From Deltaproteobacteria bacterium (lineage in GTDB: Bacteria; Desulfobacterota; DSM-4660; Desulfatiglandales; Desulfatiglandaceae): a DNA stretch of 12,309 bases. The position numbers were made by a program, and so were the translations under genes. The notes beneath the pieces were generated by a model. That model was not told the origin of the DNA, did no database searches, and worked only from the letters and a program-made list of their open reading frames with translations. This document shows positions 7,014 to 12,309 of this stretch, piece by piece. Positions within the stretch are counted from its first letter, which is position 1; each line of letters begins with the position of its first letter. The stretch covers positions 1 to 12,309 of the forward strand of contig QMLZ01000069.1 of the NCBI GenBank assembly GCA_003646995.1. Reading direction: 5' to 3'.

Positions 7014-8316
7014 GAGATACATTGATAGGATCGCATCCATTGACCCGATCCTTTTGGAGGGGAGGGTCAGTAAGGTCATTGGTACGGTGATAGAGGGAAG
7101 CGGGCCTTCCATGCCTCTTGGCGGGATATGTCAGGTGTATCCTCCCCGCTACGCGGATCCGGTGTTGGCGGAGGTGATAGGTTTCAGAGAACGATCTCTC
7201 TTGTTGATGCCGCTTTGTTCTTGCGACGGTATAGAACCCGGAAGCAGGATCGTTGCCAAGAGGTACCAAGCGGCTGTCCATGTGGGATTCGATATGCTCG
7301 GCAGGGTGATCGACGGATTGGGTGAACCGATAGACGAGGGAGAGCCCATTCACTACACCAAGACCATGCCGTTGTACGCAAAGCCTCTCAACCCTTTGAA
7401 TAGGGCCAGGATAAAGGAACCTCTAGACGTGGGCATAAGAGCAATCAACACCCTGGTTACCCTTGCCAAAGGACAGAGGGCAGCAATAATGGCGGGGTCC
7501 GGGGTTGGCAAAAGTGTGCTGCTTGGAATGATGGCTCGTTTCCCCAAAGCGGATGTTAACGTTATAGCCCTTATAGGGGAAAGGGGTAGAGAGGTAAAAG
7601 AATTTATAGAAAAGGACTTGGGGCAGGAAGGTCTCAAGCGTTCTGTGGTGGTGGTCGCCACCTCGGACACATCCCCCCTGATTAGAATGAGAGGTGCCTA
7701 TTTGGCCACGGCAATAGCAGAATTCTTCCGGGATCAAGGTAAGGACGTACTTTTGATGATGGATTCCATCACAAGGTTTGCAATGGCGGCCCGAGAGGTA
7801 GGATTGGCTTCAGGAGAACCTCCAAGCAACAAGGCCTATCCTCCAAGCACCTTTGCGCACTTGCCTAGGTTACTAGAAAGGGCTGGAACAAACGGGAGAA
7901 GAGGATCCATAACCGGGCTGTACACCGTGCTGGTGGAAGGCGATGATATGAATGAACCCATCGCTGATGCGGTACGCTCAATAGTAGACGGACATATCGT
8001 GCTTGACAGGGCCTTGGCCTCTCGAGGTCACTACCCTGCTGTTGATGTGTTGTCGAGTGTGAGCCGACTTATGACCGATGTAGTGGATTCTGACTACCTG
8101 GAATATTGCAAGAAATTTAGAGCGGTACTTGCCGATTACATGAAAATAGAGGATCTGGTGAATCTTGGAGCATACAAGAGAGGCAATAATGAAAAAGCAG
8201 ATTACGCAGTAGAAATGATAGATAAACTAAATGCTTTCTTGAGGCAAGATGTGGAAACCAAGGCTACTATGGAAGAGGGTTTTAGACAGCTGAAGGAGCT
8301 TTTTGCCTCTCGCTAG
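6997..8316 (+). CDS. fliI: Flagellum-specific export ATPase FliI
   Basis: A 439-residue F1-type ATPase of standard length that powers unfolding and release of export substrates at the base of the flagellar type III apparatus. Landmarks: Walker A A-G-S-G-V-G-K-S (166-173); G-E-R-G-R-E-V (194-200) with the likely catalytic glutamate E195; Walker B D-V-L-L-M-M-D (250-256) followed by S-I-T-R-F-A; and P-A-V-D-V-L-S-S-V-S-R-L-M (347-359). The N-terminal beta-barrel begins at about residue 20 and the C-terminal helical domain at about 365. The ATG lies within the end of fliH and has only a weak ribosome site (AGCGGCGGT), again pointing to coupled translation. The segment P-P-S-T-F-A-H has T and H where many relatives have V and K, a small variation. 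Confidence 0.97.
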   Translation: MQLSLKRYIDRIASIDPILLEGRVSKVIGTVIEGSGPSMPLGGICQVYPPRYADPVLAEVIGFRERSLLLMPLCSCDGIEPGSRIVAKRYQAAVHVGFDMLGRVIDGLGEPIDEGEPIHYTKTMPLYAKPLNPLNRARIKEPLDVGIRAINTLVTLAKGQRAAIMAGSGVGKSVLLGMMARFPKADVNVIALIGERGREVKEFIEKDLGQEGLKRSVVVVATSDTSPLIRMRGAYLATAIAEFFRDQGKDVLLMMDSITRFAMAAREVGLASGEPPSNKAYPPSTFAHLPRLLERAGTNGRRGSITGLYTVLVEGDDMNEPIADAVRSIVDGHIVLDRALASRGHYPAVDVLSSVSRLMTDVVDSDYLEYCKKFRAVLADYMKIEDLVNLGAYKRGNNEKADYAVEMIDKLNAFLRQDVETKATMEEGFRQLKELFASR

Positions 8317-8375
8317 GAATGCAGGGGCAGCTGGCAGTAGACGACGGCCTGATACTCAAGAAAGGGACGATCAAT

Positions 8376-8819
8376 ATGGTTTTTAAATTTAGGTACGAAA
8401 GCCTCCTTAACTACAGAAGGCACTTAAAAGAGGTGGCTCAGGTGGAGCTGGCAAGGTCAATGGAACAGTTGGCTGTTGCCAAAGAAACACTGGAGTCGCT
8501 TACAGCAGAATACGACAAGGCTACGCTGGGTTTTGCAACAAGGCTCAGGCAAGGTATCACTGCACAGCGACTTCAGGATTTCAGTTCCTATCTAAGTCGC
8601 CTGAAAGAGGAAATAAGCCAGAAGGCGCTTGAGGTCGCCGAGTGGGAAGAGTTTGTGGAGAAAAAGAGAAGCGCTCTTTTGGAAAAAGATCGGGAGTTCA
8701 AAATCATTGACAAACTGCGAGACAAGGATTTTGAAAGATGGGTAGCAGAGCAAGAATCCAGGGAACAGAAGGCATTAAGCGAGATGGCCATACTGCGACA
8801 CGGAAGGTCCTTTCGTTGA
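8376..8819 (+). CDS. fliJ: Flagellar export chaperone FliJ
   Basis: A 147-residue coiled-coil protein matching the usual FliJ size. FliJ is the central stalk of the FliI hexamer, resembling the gamma subunit of F1-ATPase, and escorts export chaperones. It opens M-V-F-K-F-R-Y-E-S-L-L-N-Y-R, the typical FliJ start, and is then almost wholly charged helix with two long antiparallel segments (about 14-60 and 66-135). I placed the start at 8376, not at an in-frame ATG at 8319: AAGGGA (8362-8367) lies 8 nt upstream of 8376, and the 19 extra residues at 8319 do not resemble the family. A 59-bp gap separates it from fliI. The stop overlaps the start of the next gene (TTGA). Confidence 0.9.
   Translation: MVFKFRYESLLNYRRHLKEVAQVELARSMEQLAVAKETLESLTAEYDKATLGFATRLRQGITAQRLQDFSSYLSRLKEEISQKALEVAEWEEFVEKKRSALLEKDREFKIIDKLRDKDFERWVAEQESREQKALSEMAILRHGRSFR
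8802..8807 (+). promoter_or_regulatory. Ribosome binding site fixing a TTG start for the MotE-like gene
   Basis: GGAAGG lies 8 nt before TTG at 8816, inside the last codons of fliJ. The only upstream in-frame ATG, at 8738, would add 26 hydrophilic residues encoded entirely within fliJ. Confidence 0.65.
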
Positions 8820-9364
8820 AATGGAGAAACCCACTAGTAATCCTGCTGGTACTTTTAGCAGCGGGTATGCTTGCCAAAATGGTCCTTAGTGGGGTCTTTA
8901 TAACCTCCTACTTCTTTTCCTCCGAGGCGTTTGCAAAACAAGATAAGTCCACACCACAGGTCTTAGCTCCAGTTGTCACCGAAGAAACCTTGAGAAAGAA
9001 GGAGGAGGCATTACGGCAAAAGGAAAAAGAGATAGCAAAAAAGGAAAAAGAATATCTTGCCTTGAAGGAAGAGACCGAAGCAAAGATGGCAGAGCTCAAT
9101 GAGCTACAGCTGAAGCTAGCGCGGTATGCAAAGAAATTGGCTGAGAGGGAAAAGGCCCTGAAGGATGCAAGAATGGCACACCTGGTGTCCCTGTACACGG
9201 CCATGGAGCCGGATAAAGCTGCTGCTATTATGGATAAGCTTAAGCTGGAAACAGTTGTCAAAATTCTCAGAAACATGAAAGGGAAGGCTGCCGGGAGAAT
9301 CGTGGCCATGATGAAGCCGGAGAGAGGTGCCAAGATAAGCGAGGAGTTATCAAAGGAGCAATGA
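8816..9364 (+). CDS. MotE/YlxF-like flagellar membrane protein (MgtE N-terminal-like domain)
   Basis: A 182-residue protein when read from the TTG that overlaps the fliJ stop. A hydrophobic helix (about 7-28) anchors it, followed by a short tail ending S-E-A-F-A-K that could be a signal-cleavage site or just the membrane exit. Residues about 56-118 are a lysine/glutamate-rich coiled coil. Residues about 120-178 match the MgtE-N-like MotE domain (L-Y-T-A-M-E-P-D-K-A-A-A-I-M near 126-139; I-V-A-M-M-K-P-E-R 162-170). Genes of this type lie between fliJ and fliK in many bacteria, for example ylxF in Bacillus subtilis, and MotE in rhizobia is a periplasmic motility chaperone. The position here is the same, so a flagellar role is well supported, but the exact function is unknown. 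It is the last gene of the flgB operon before an unrelated transporter. Confidence 0.85.
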   Translation: MKWRNPLVILLVLLAAGMLAKMVLSGVFITSYFFSSEAFAKQDKSTPQVLAPVVTEETLRKKEEALRQKEKEIAKKEKEYLALKEETEAKMAELNELQLKLARYAKKLAEREKALKDARMAHLVSLYTAMEPDKAAAIMDKLKLETVVKILRNMKGKAAGRIVAMMKPERGAKISEELSKEQ

Positions 9365-9365
9365 A

Positions 9366-9381
9366 AACCTATCCCTAGGTT
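9366..9381 (+). other. Small inverted repeat after the MotE-like gene
   Basis: AACCTA and TAGGTT form a perfect 6-bp stem around a 4-nt loop, starting 2 bp after the stop. No T-run follows, so this is at best a weak transcript-end structure or 3' stabiliser for the flgB operon. Confidence 0.3.
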
Positions 9382-9408
9382 GCTCTCAGGTTAATATTCA
9401 ATTATTAT
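9380..9408 (+). promoter_or_regulatory. Possible sigma-70-type promoter for the transporter gene
   Basis: TTGCTC (9380-9385) and TATTAT (9403-9408) are separated by 17 bp in an AT-rich 97-bp spacer. The -10 box matches TATAAT at five of six positions and the -35 box matches at three of six. No GG-N10-GC sigma-54 site is visible here, in contrast to the flagellar spacers. Confidence 0.35.
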
Positions 9409-9461
9409 TCTCTTCATAACAGTCCCGTTAACAATTAAAACTTGTGTAAGGACCCACTTCT

Positions 9462-10457
9462 GTGTTGGAGACAAGCGGAAACAAGAGGGCTATGTCAATA
9501 AGATCCTCCTCTACAACCACGAGGGGTGTTATTGCCTGTTTGGGTGCGGCTGCCGCATGGGGTGCAAATGGTGTGGCTAGCAAGTACTTGATGAATATGG
9601 GCCTGTCGCCTTTTGTTCTGTCTCAGGGGAGGTTGACCATAGCCTCAATAATCACTGTGATATGGCTTGCGCTCAGAAAAAAAGAGGCCTTGCACATCAG
9701 ATTAGGGCATGTGTGGCATTTTGCTCTTCTAGGTACCATAGGTATGGCAGGGGTGAATGCCTGTTATTTTGAAGCAATATCTAAGATTGCAACGGCGGCG
9801 GCGATCCTTGTTGAATACATAGCACCTGTCTTGATTGCTGTCTATGCCCGCCTCTTTATGTCCCAACGCATGGGGCCTGTCAGGTGGGCTGCACTGTTCC
9901 TTGCATTGATAGGCTGCTATTTTGTGGTCGGTGGCTACAACGTAGATCTCTTCAATATGAATTTCACAGGCCTAATGTGGGGCCTAGGAGCAGCGGTGAC
10001 TTATTCTTTTTACATAGTTTACTCGGAATACCTTCTCAGGGTTTACAGTCCTTGGACCATCCTCCTTTACGCCCTTATCTTCGGAAGTCTCGGTTGGAAC
10101 CTGGCCCTCGGCCCTTCTACCCTGCCGAAGATGGGCTGGGATTTTACATCATGGACTCTGATATTCCTCTGTTCCAGCCTCGGAACCATAGTCCCCTTCG
10201 GCCTGTTCGCCTTGGGGGTGGAATTACTCCGGTCCACTCGGGCCACAATAATCGCCACATTCGAGCCCATATCTGCTGGAATCATAGCGTTTTTGTTCCT
10301 GGGAGAAAAACTTTCTGTTCCTCAAATCGCAGGGGGTATCTCAGTACTTGTGGCTGTCATATTGGTGCAAAGAGAAAAGGAAATAGACGAGCTGAGCCCC
10401 TCAGCCCTAAAGAAACACGGCCAGGTGCATGGCTTGGTATTTCGCCGGCCTGAATAG
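9462..10457 (+). CDS. EamA/DMT-superfamily membrane transporter
   Basis: A 331-residue polytopic inner-membrane protein with about ten hydrophobic helices arranged as two EamA repeats (about 20-150 and 165-305). It has typical drug/metabolite transporter features: A-A-A-A-W-G-A-N (24-31), the helix-4 block E-Y-I-A-P-V-L-I-A-V, and the second-repeat block F-E-P-I-S-A-G-I-I-A-F-L-F-L-G-E near the C-terminus. Members export or import small metabolites such as amino acids; the substrate cannot be told from sequence. The start is uncertain: GTG at 9462 (weak TAAGGA upstream) or ATG at 9492, which leaves a shorter cytoplasmic tail before helix 1. It is not a flagellar gene, yet sits between the MotE-like gene and fliK with its own possible promoter and a terminator, suggesting a later insertion into the cluster. 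Confidence 0.92.
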   Translation: MLETSGNKRAMSIRSSSTTTRGVIACLGAAAAWGANGVASKYLMNMGLSPFVLSQGRLTIASIITVIWLALRKKEALHIRLGHVWHFALLGTIGMAGVNACYFEAISKIATAAAILVEYIAPVLIAVYARLFMSQRMGPVRWAALFLALIGCYFVVGGYNVDLFNMNFTGLMWGLGAAVTYSFYIVYSEYLLRVYSPWTILLYALIFGSLGWNLALGPSTLPKMGWDFTSWTLIFLCSSLGTIVPFGLFALGVELLRSTRATIIATFEPISAGIIAFLFLGEKLSVPQIAGGISVLVAVILVQREKEIDELSPSALKKHGQVHGLVFRRPE

Positions 10458-10539
10458 ACTATCCCTTAACCTTTGCTTTCCTAACGCCCCACATGTCTAC
10501 CTTTTTCATTCAGTTAAGAGAGTCGGAAATTTTTTCCCT

Positions 10540-10565
10540 TGTGCCCTTCAATGGGGCATATTTTT
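10540..10565 (+). terminator. Probable intrinsic terminator after the transporter
   Basis: TGTGCCC (10540-10546) pairs with GGGCATA (10554-10560), including one G-T wobble, around a 7-nt loop, followed directly by five T. It begins 83 bp after the transporter stop. A weaker GGAAA/TTTCC hairpin lies just upstream. Together they would stop read-through into the fliK promoter region. The rest of the 10458-10651 spacer is AT-rich and shows no gene. Confidence 0.55.
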
Positions 10566-10601
10566 CCTTCGTAATGAGCTAATTTTTGGGCTCGGATTTT
10601 T

Positions 10602-10618
10602 TATGTCATCATAACATA
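10602..10618 (+). promoter_or_regulatory. Palindrome upstream of the fliK promoter, possible activator site
   Basis: TATGT and ACATA are separated by 7 bp, ending 34 bp before the -24 box. The 8-mer TTATGTCA that begins at 10601 recurs at 10667-10674, between the -12 box and the predicted start. A binding site for the sigma-54 activator is possible, but AT-rich palindromes of this size also occur by chance. Confidence 0.25.
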
Positions 10619-10651
10619 TTGATATTTAAGCCAAAAAAAATTCATTCCCCG

Positions 10652-10667
10652 TGGCACACGCCTTGCT
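10652..10667 (+). promoter_or_regulatory. Sigma-54 (RpoN) promoter of fliK
   Basis: TGGCAC, five bases, then TTGCT is a full match to the -24/-12 consensus boxes, with GG (10653-10654) and GC (10665-10666) exactly 10 bp apart. The predicted transcription start is near 10678, about 30 nt before the chosen fliK start. It shares its architecture with the site before flgB, implying one RpoN-dependent activator controls both. Confidence 0.87.
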
Positions 10668-10708
10668 TATGTCACGGCACGGTAGCGTTGTCTGTGGAGA
10701 TGCGAGAG

Positions 10709-12309
10709 ATGAAAGAAACTATGCTAATAAACCTTTTCCAGGATGCGGTTCATCACCGAGGAGATGGGACGAAACACACCGCCCAAGGCGTGAGCGGGGA
10801 GCTGTTTGGCAGGGTTTTGGCCGAGGAGACCTTGGGGCAGGAAAAGACTGGATTAAAAAGGAACTGGCGCGCGGAACACAGATCATGGGAGCAAGGTATT
10901 GATCATTTTGCAGGACTTTTTTCGAGGGTTGGGTGCACTCTAATAGTACCTTCATCCTTCAATAACCTCCTAAAAAACATTCTTGCCGGATTGGGACTAA
11001 AAGCCAATGAGATTGATACGACAATGAAGCAGGCAACAGACGCCAATGGCCTTGTGCACCTTGATAAGCTATGGAGGCTTGTAAGCCATGCACTGTCGAA
11101 TAAGGAAGGGGGACAGGCCCGGTTTGCAATGAATATAAGGTTCTTGCCGCAGCTGGGTCTATTATTTCTAAGAATAGGCGCAAGTCCAGATAAGGTTGCG
11201 TCAGTACTTGAGAGGCACGTCCATTCCAAGACAAGCCTAGGGCTAGGTGATATAAAGGCCATGGTCAAGGAGCTGGCCCCTGGAGTTGGTGTGGGAGACA
11301 AGGAGATTAGGACAGCGCTGGAGCGGTTTGGCATTCCCCTGGAGCCCAGGAATTTGGATGGGCTGCTGGCTGAGTATCATACGGCCATCAAAGCGCTGAC
11401 CCAGATTCAACCCTTGCAAAAACAAGTAAATTCCCAGGCCGCTAACACCACGGTTAAGACATTGTTGGCCCAGGCCTTACAAGAGAAAGGAGTGCCCAGC
11501 GATAAGATAAAAACAATTTTGGAAGGTCTCAATGTGAGTACAATCCGTGAGACAGCTCTGCGGTACGAAAGGCCTCCCACAATCAGTGAGGATCAAATCA
11601 GGACGATAATTGAAAACCTCAGGATTGAGTCAAAGGAGCGGGACGATGTTTCTCTGGTGAGGCAGCAGATTATTTCAAAGCTGAAGGTGTTGCCAAATGC
11701 CAAGAAAAGCAAAGTGGCAAGCTCTCCACAAGGAGACTCGAACGTATCGCTTAAGGGAACCACGCTGCTCAAGAACATGGGATCCAGTAGAGGTGCCACG
11801 GATACATGGGCTCAAAGGGGTGCTCATAAAGGTGCTTCTGGACAGGGTGTGCAAAAGGATCTCTGGATTTCCACCACTGCGGGGATTAAAGCTGGGATGG
11901 AATCGAGATCGAGCTCACTAAATTTAGGCTTGGACAGTACTACTGCATCACCTTTTGGGTACAGGCACAGTGTGGATGTCGGCATACCCGGACTGAGCCA
12001 TCATGGCGGGGCTGATTATGTGCATGAGGCTGTATCCAGGATATTTCAGCACCTGAAATTCATGGTTGCACAGGGCCAGCATGAGAGCAGGTTGCTTTTA
12101 AACACCCCTGAACTCGGACAGATGGATCTAAGGGTGTTGGTTAAGCAAGGGCACTTGCAGGTTCAGCTAGGTACAGAACATCCCCTGGCAAAAGAGATTG
12201 TGGAAGGTAACCTCAATATTCTCAGACAGCAGCTTAATCAAGCAGGATTTGTGGTGGACAAATTGGATGTCATGGTGGGATTAGGGGGCGGAGGATTTGA
12301 GGCGCATTC
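10709..12309 (+). CDS. fliK: Flagellar hook-length control protein FliK, 3'-truncated
   Basis: An open frame runs without a stop to the window edge; 533 residues are visible from the chosen ATG. Residues about 440-533 are the conserved FliK C-terminal (Flg_hook) domain, which switches export specificity through FlhB: L-L-L-N-T-P-E-L-G-Q-M-D-L-R-V at about 462-476, then L-R-Q-Q-L-N-Q-A-G-F and a glycine-rich G-L-G-G-G-G-F near the edge. Probably only a short tail is missing. Residues about 85-305 are helical with a repeated motif (see the repeat entry); about 325-435 are polar, Gly/Ser/Thr-rich linker. The start at 10709 has GGAG 9 nt upstream; in-frame ATGs at 10700 (no ribosome-site spacing) and 10721 are alternatives. 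FliK is a secreted molecular ruler; here it starts a new transcription unit behind a sigma-54 promoter. Confidence 0.93.
   Translation, partial: MKETMLINLFQDAVHHRGDGTKHTAQGVSGELFGRVLAEETLGQEKTGLKRNWRAEHRSWEQGIDHFAGLFSRVGCTLIVPSSFNNLLKNILAGLGLKANEIDTTMKQATDANGLVHLDKLWRLVSHALSNKEGGQARFAMNIRFLPQLGLLFLRIGASPDKVASVLERHVHSKTSLGLGDIKAMVKELAPGVGVGDKEIRTALERFGIPLEPRNLDGLLAEYHTAIKALTQIQPLQKQVNSQAANTTVKTLLAQALQEKGVPSDKIKTILEGLNVSTIRETALRYERPPTISEDQIRTIIENLRIESKERDDVSLVRQQIISKLKVLPNAKKSKVASSPQGDSNVSLKGTTLLKNMGSSRGATDTWAQRGAHKGASGQGVQKDLWISTTAGIKAGMESRSSSLNLGLDSTTASPFGYRHSVDVGIPGLSHHGGADYVHEAVSRIFQHLKFMVAQGQHESRLLLNTPELGQMDLRVLVKQGHLQVQLGTEHPLAKEIVEGNLNILRQQLNQAGFVVDKLDVMVGLGGGGFEAH
10994..11620 (+). repeat. 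Repeated helical units in the FliK N-terminal half (protein level)
   Basis: About five degenerate units share the pattern G-x-x-x-[DN]-[KEQ]-I-x-T-x-[LIM]: G-L-K-A-N-E-I-D-T-T-M (96-106), G-A-S-P-D-K-V-A-S-V-L (157-167), G-V-G-D-K-E-I-R-T-A-L (194-204), G-V-P-S-D-K-I-K-T-I-L (261-271) and I-S-E-D-Q-I-R-T-I-I (292-301). Several are followed by a second amphipathic helix. The repeats are diverged and visible only at protein level. Confidence 0.55.

Noticed and set aside
8319..8375. N-terminal extension of fliJ from an upstream ATG
   Set aside because: The ribosome site and the M-V-F-K-F-R start typical of the family favour 8376.
8738..8815. N-terminal extension of the MotE-like protein from an ATG inside fliJ
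   Set aside because: It would add 26 hydrophilic residues before the membrane helix with no good ribosome site, whereas TTG at 8816 has one.
9884..10453. 189-codon + strand open frame in a second frame of the transporter gene
   Set aside because: The overlapping frame encodes a clear ten-helix EamA protein; this frame has no membrane pattern or family resemblance.
10571..10606. GAGC/GCTC hairpin followed by a T-run as a second terminator
   Set aside because: The stem is only 4 bp with a 10-nt loop, too weak to claim separately from the terminator at 10540-10565.
10651..10902. 83-codon + strand open frame over the fliK start
   Set aside because: It begins inside the sigma-54 promoter and overlaps the fliK frame, which stays open for over 500 codons and ends in a conserved domain.
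10903..11334. 143-codon - strand open frame within fliK
   Set aside because: It is low-complexity and antisense to the repeated region of FliK.
1..12309. tRNA or rRNA genes, CRISPR arrays, transposases, phage or defence genes
   Set aside because: I saw no supporting sequence for any of these on either strand.

Overview
The window is one arm of a bacterial flagellar gene cluster, with every recognisable gene on the + strand. In order it holds: a 5'-truncated TPR-repeat protein; a sigma-54 (RpoN) enhancer-binding activator of the FlrC/FleR/FlgR type; flgB, flgC, fliE, fliF, fliG, fliH, fliI and fliJ; a MotE/YlxF-like membrane protein; an EamA-family transporter; and a 3'-truncated fliK. The activator next to GG-N10-GC promoters, the gene order, and arginine codons that are largely AGG/AGA suggest a Gram-negative, sigma-54-using flagellate. 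My best guess is a deltaproteobacterial (Desulfobacterota) lineage. That is an inference; no rRNA or marker search was possible.

Region by region: (1) 1-2339, regulatory pair: the TPR gene and the activator are 6 bp apart. The activator has intact AAA+ and Fis-type HTH domains but an eroded receiver. (2) 2340-2454: spacer with a very good sigma-54 promoter (2403-2418). (3) 2455-9364: a compact operon for the proximal rod (FlgB, FlgC, FliE), MS ring (FliF), C-ring rotor (FliG), export ATPase complex (FliH, FliI, FliJ) and a MotE/YlxF-like protein. Genes overlap or lie within 15 bp of each other, except for a 111-bp repeat-bearing gap before fliF and a 59-bp gap before fliJ. (4) 9365-10651: an EamA-type permease with its own possible sigma-70-like promoter and an intrinsic terminator, an apparent insertion between flagellar genes. 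(5) 10652-12309: a second sigma-54 promoter followed by fliK (hook-length control), which runs off the window.

Working model: the RpoN activator switches on the flgB promoter and, beyond the inserted transporter, the fliK promoter. The first operon builds the basal body and export gate ATPase; the second begins hook-length control. I found no wholly novel system. The points most worth a second look are the degenerate receiver paired with a TPR gene, the self-contained transporter inside the cluster, and a long FliK N-terminus built of repeated helical units. Several database-style starts should be corrected: fliJ starts at 8376 rather than 8319, the MotE-like gene at a TTG at 8816 rather than 8738, and fliK is an open frame without a stop in the window.
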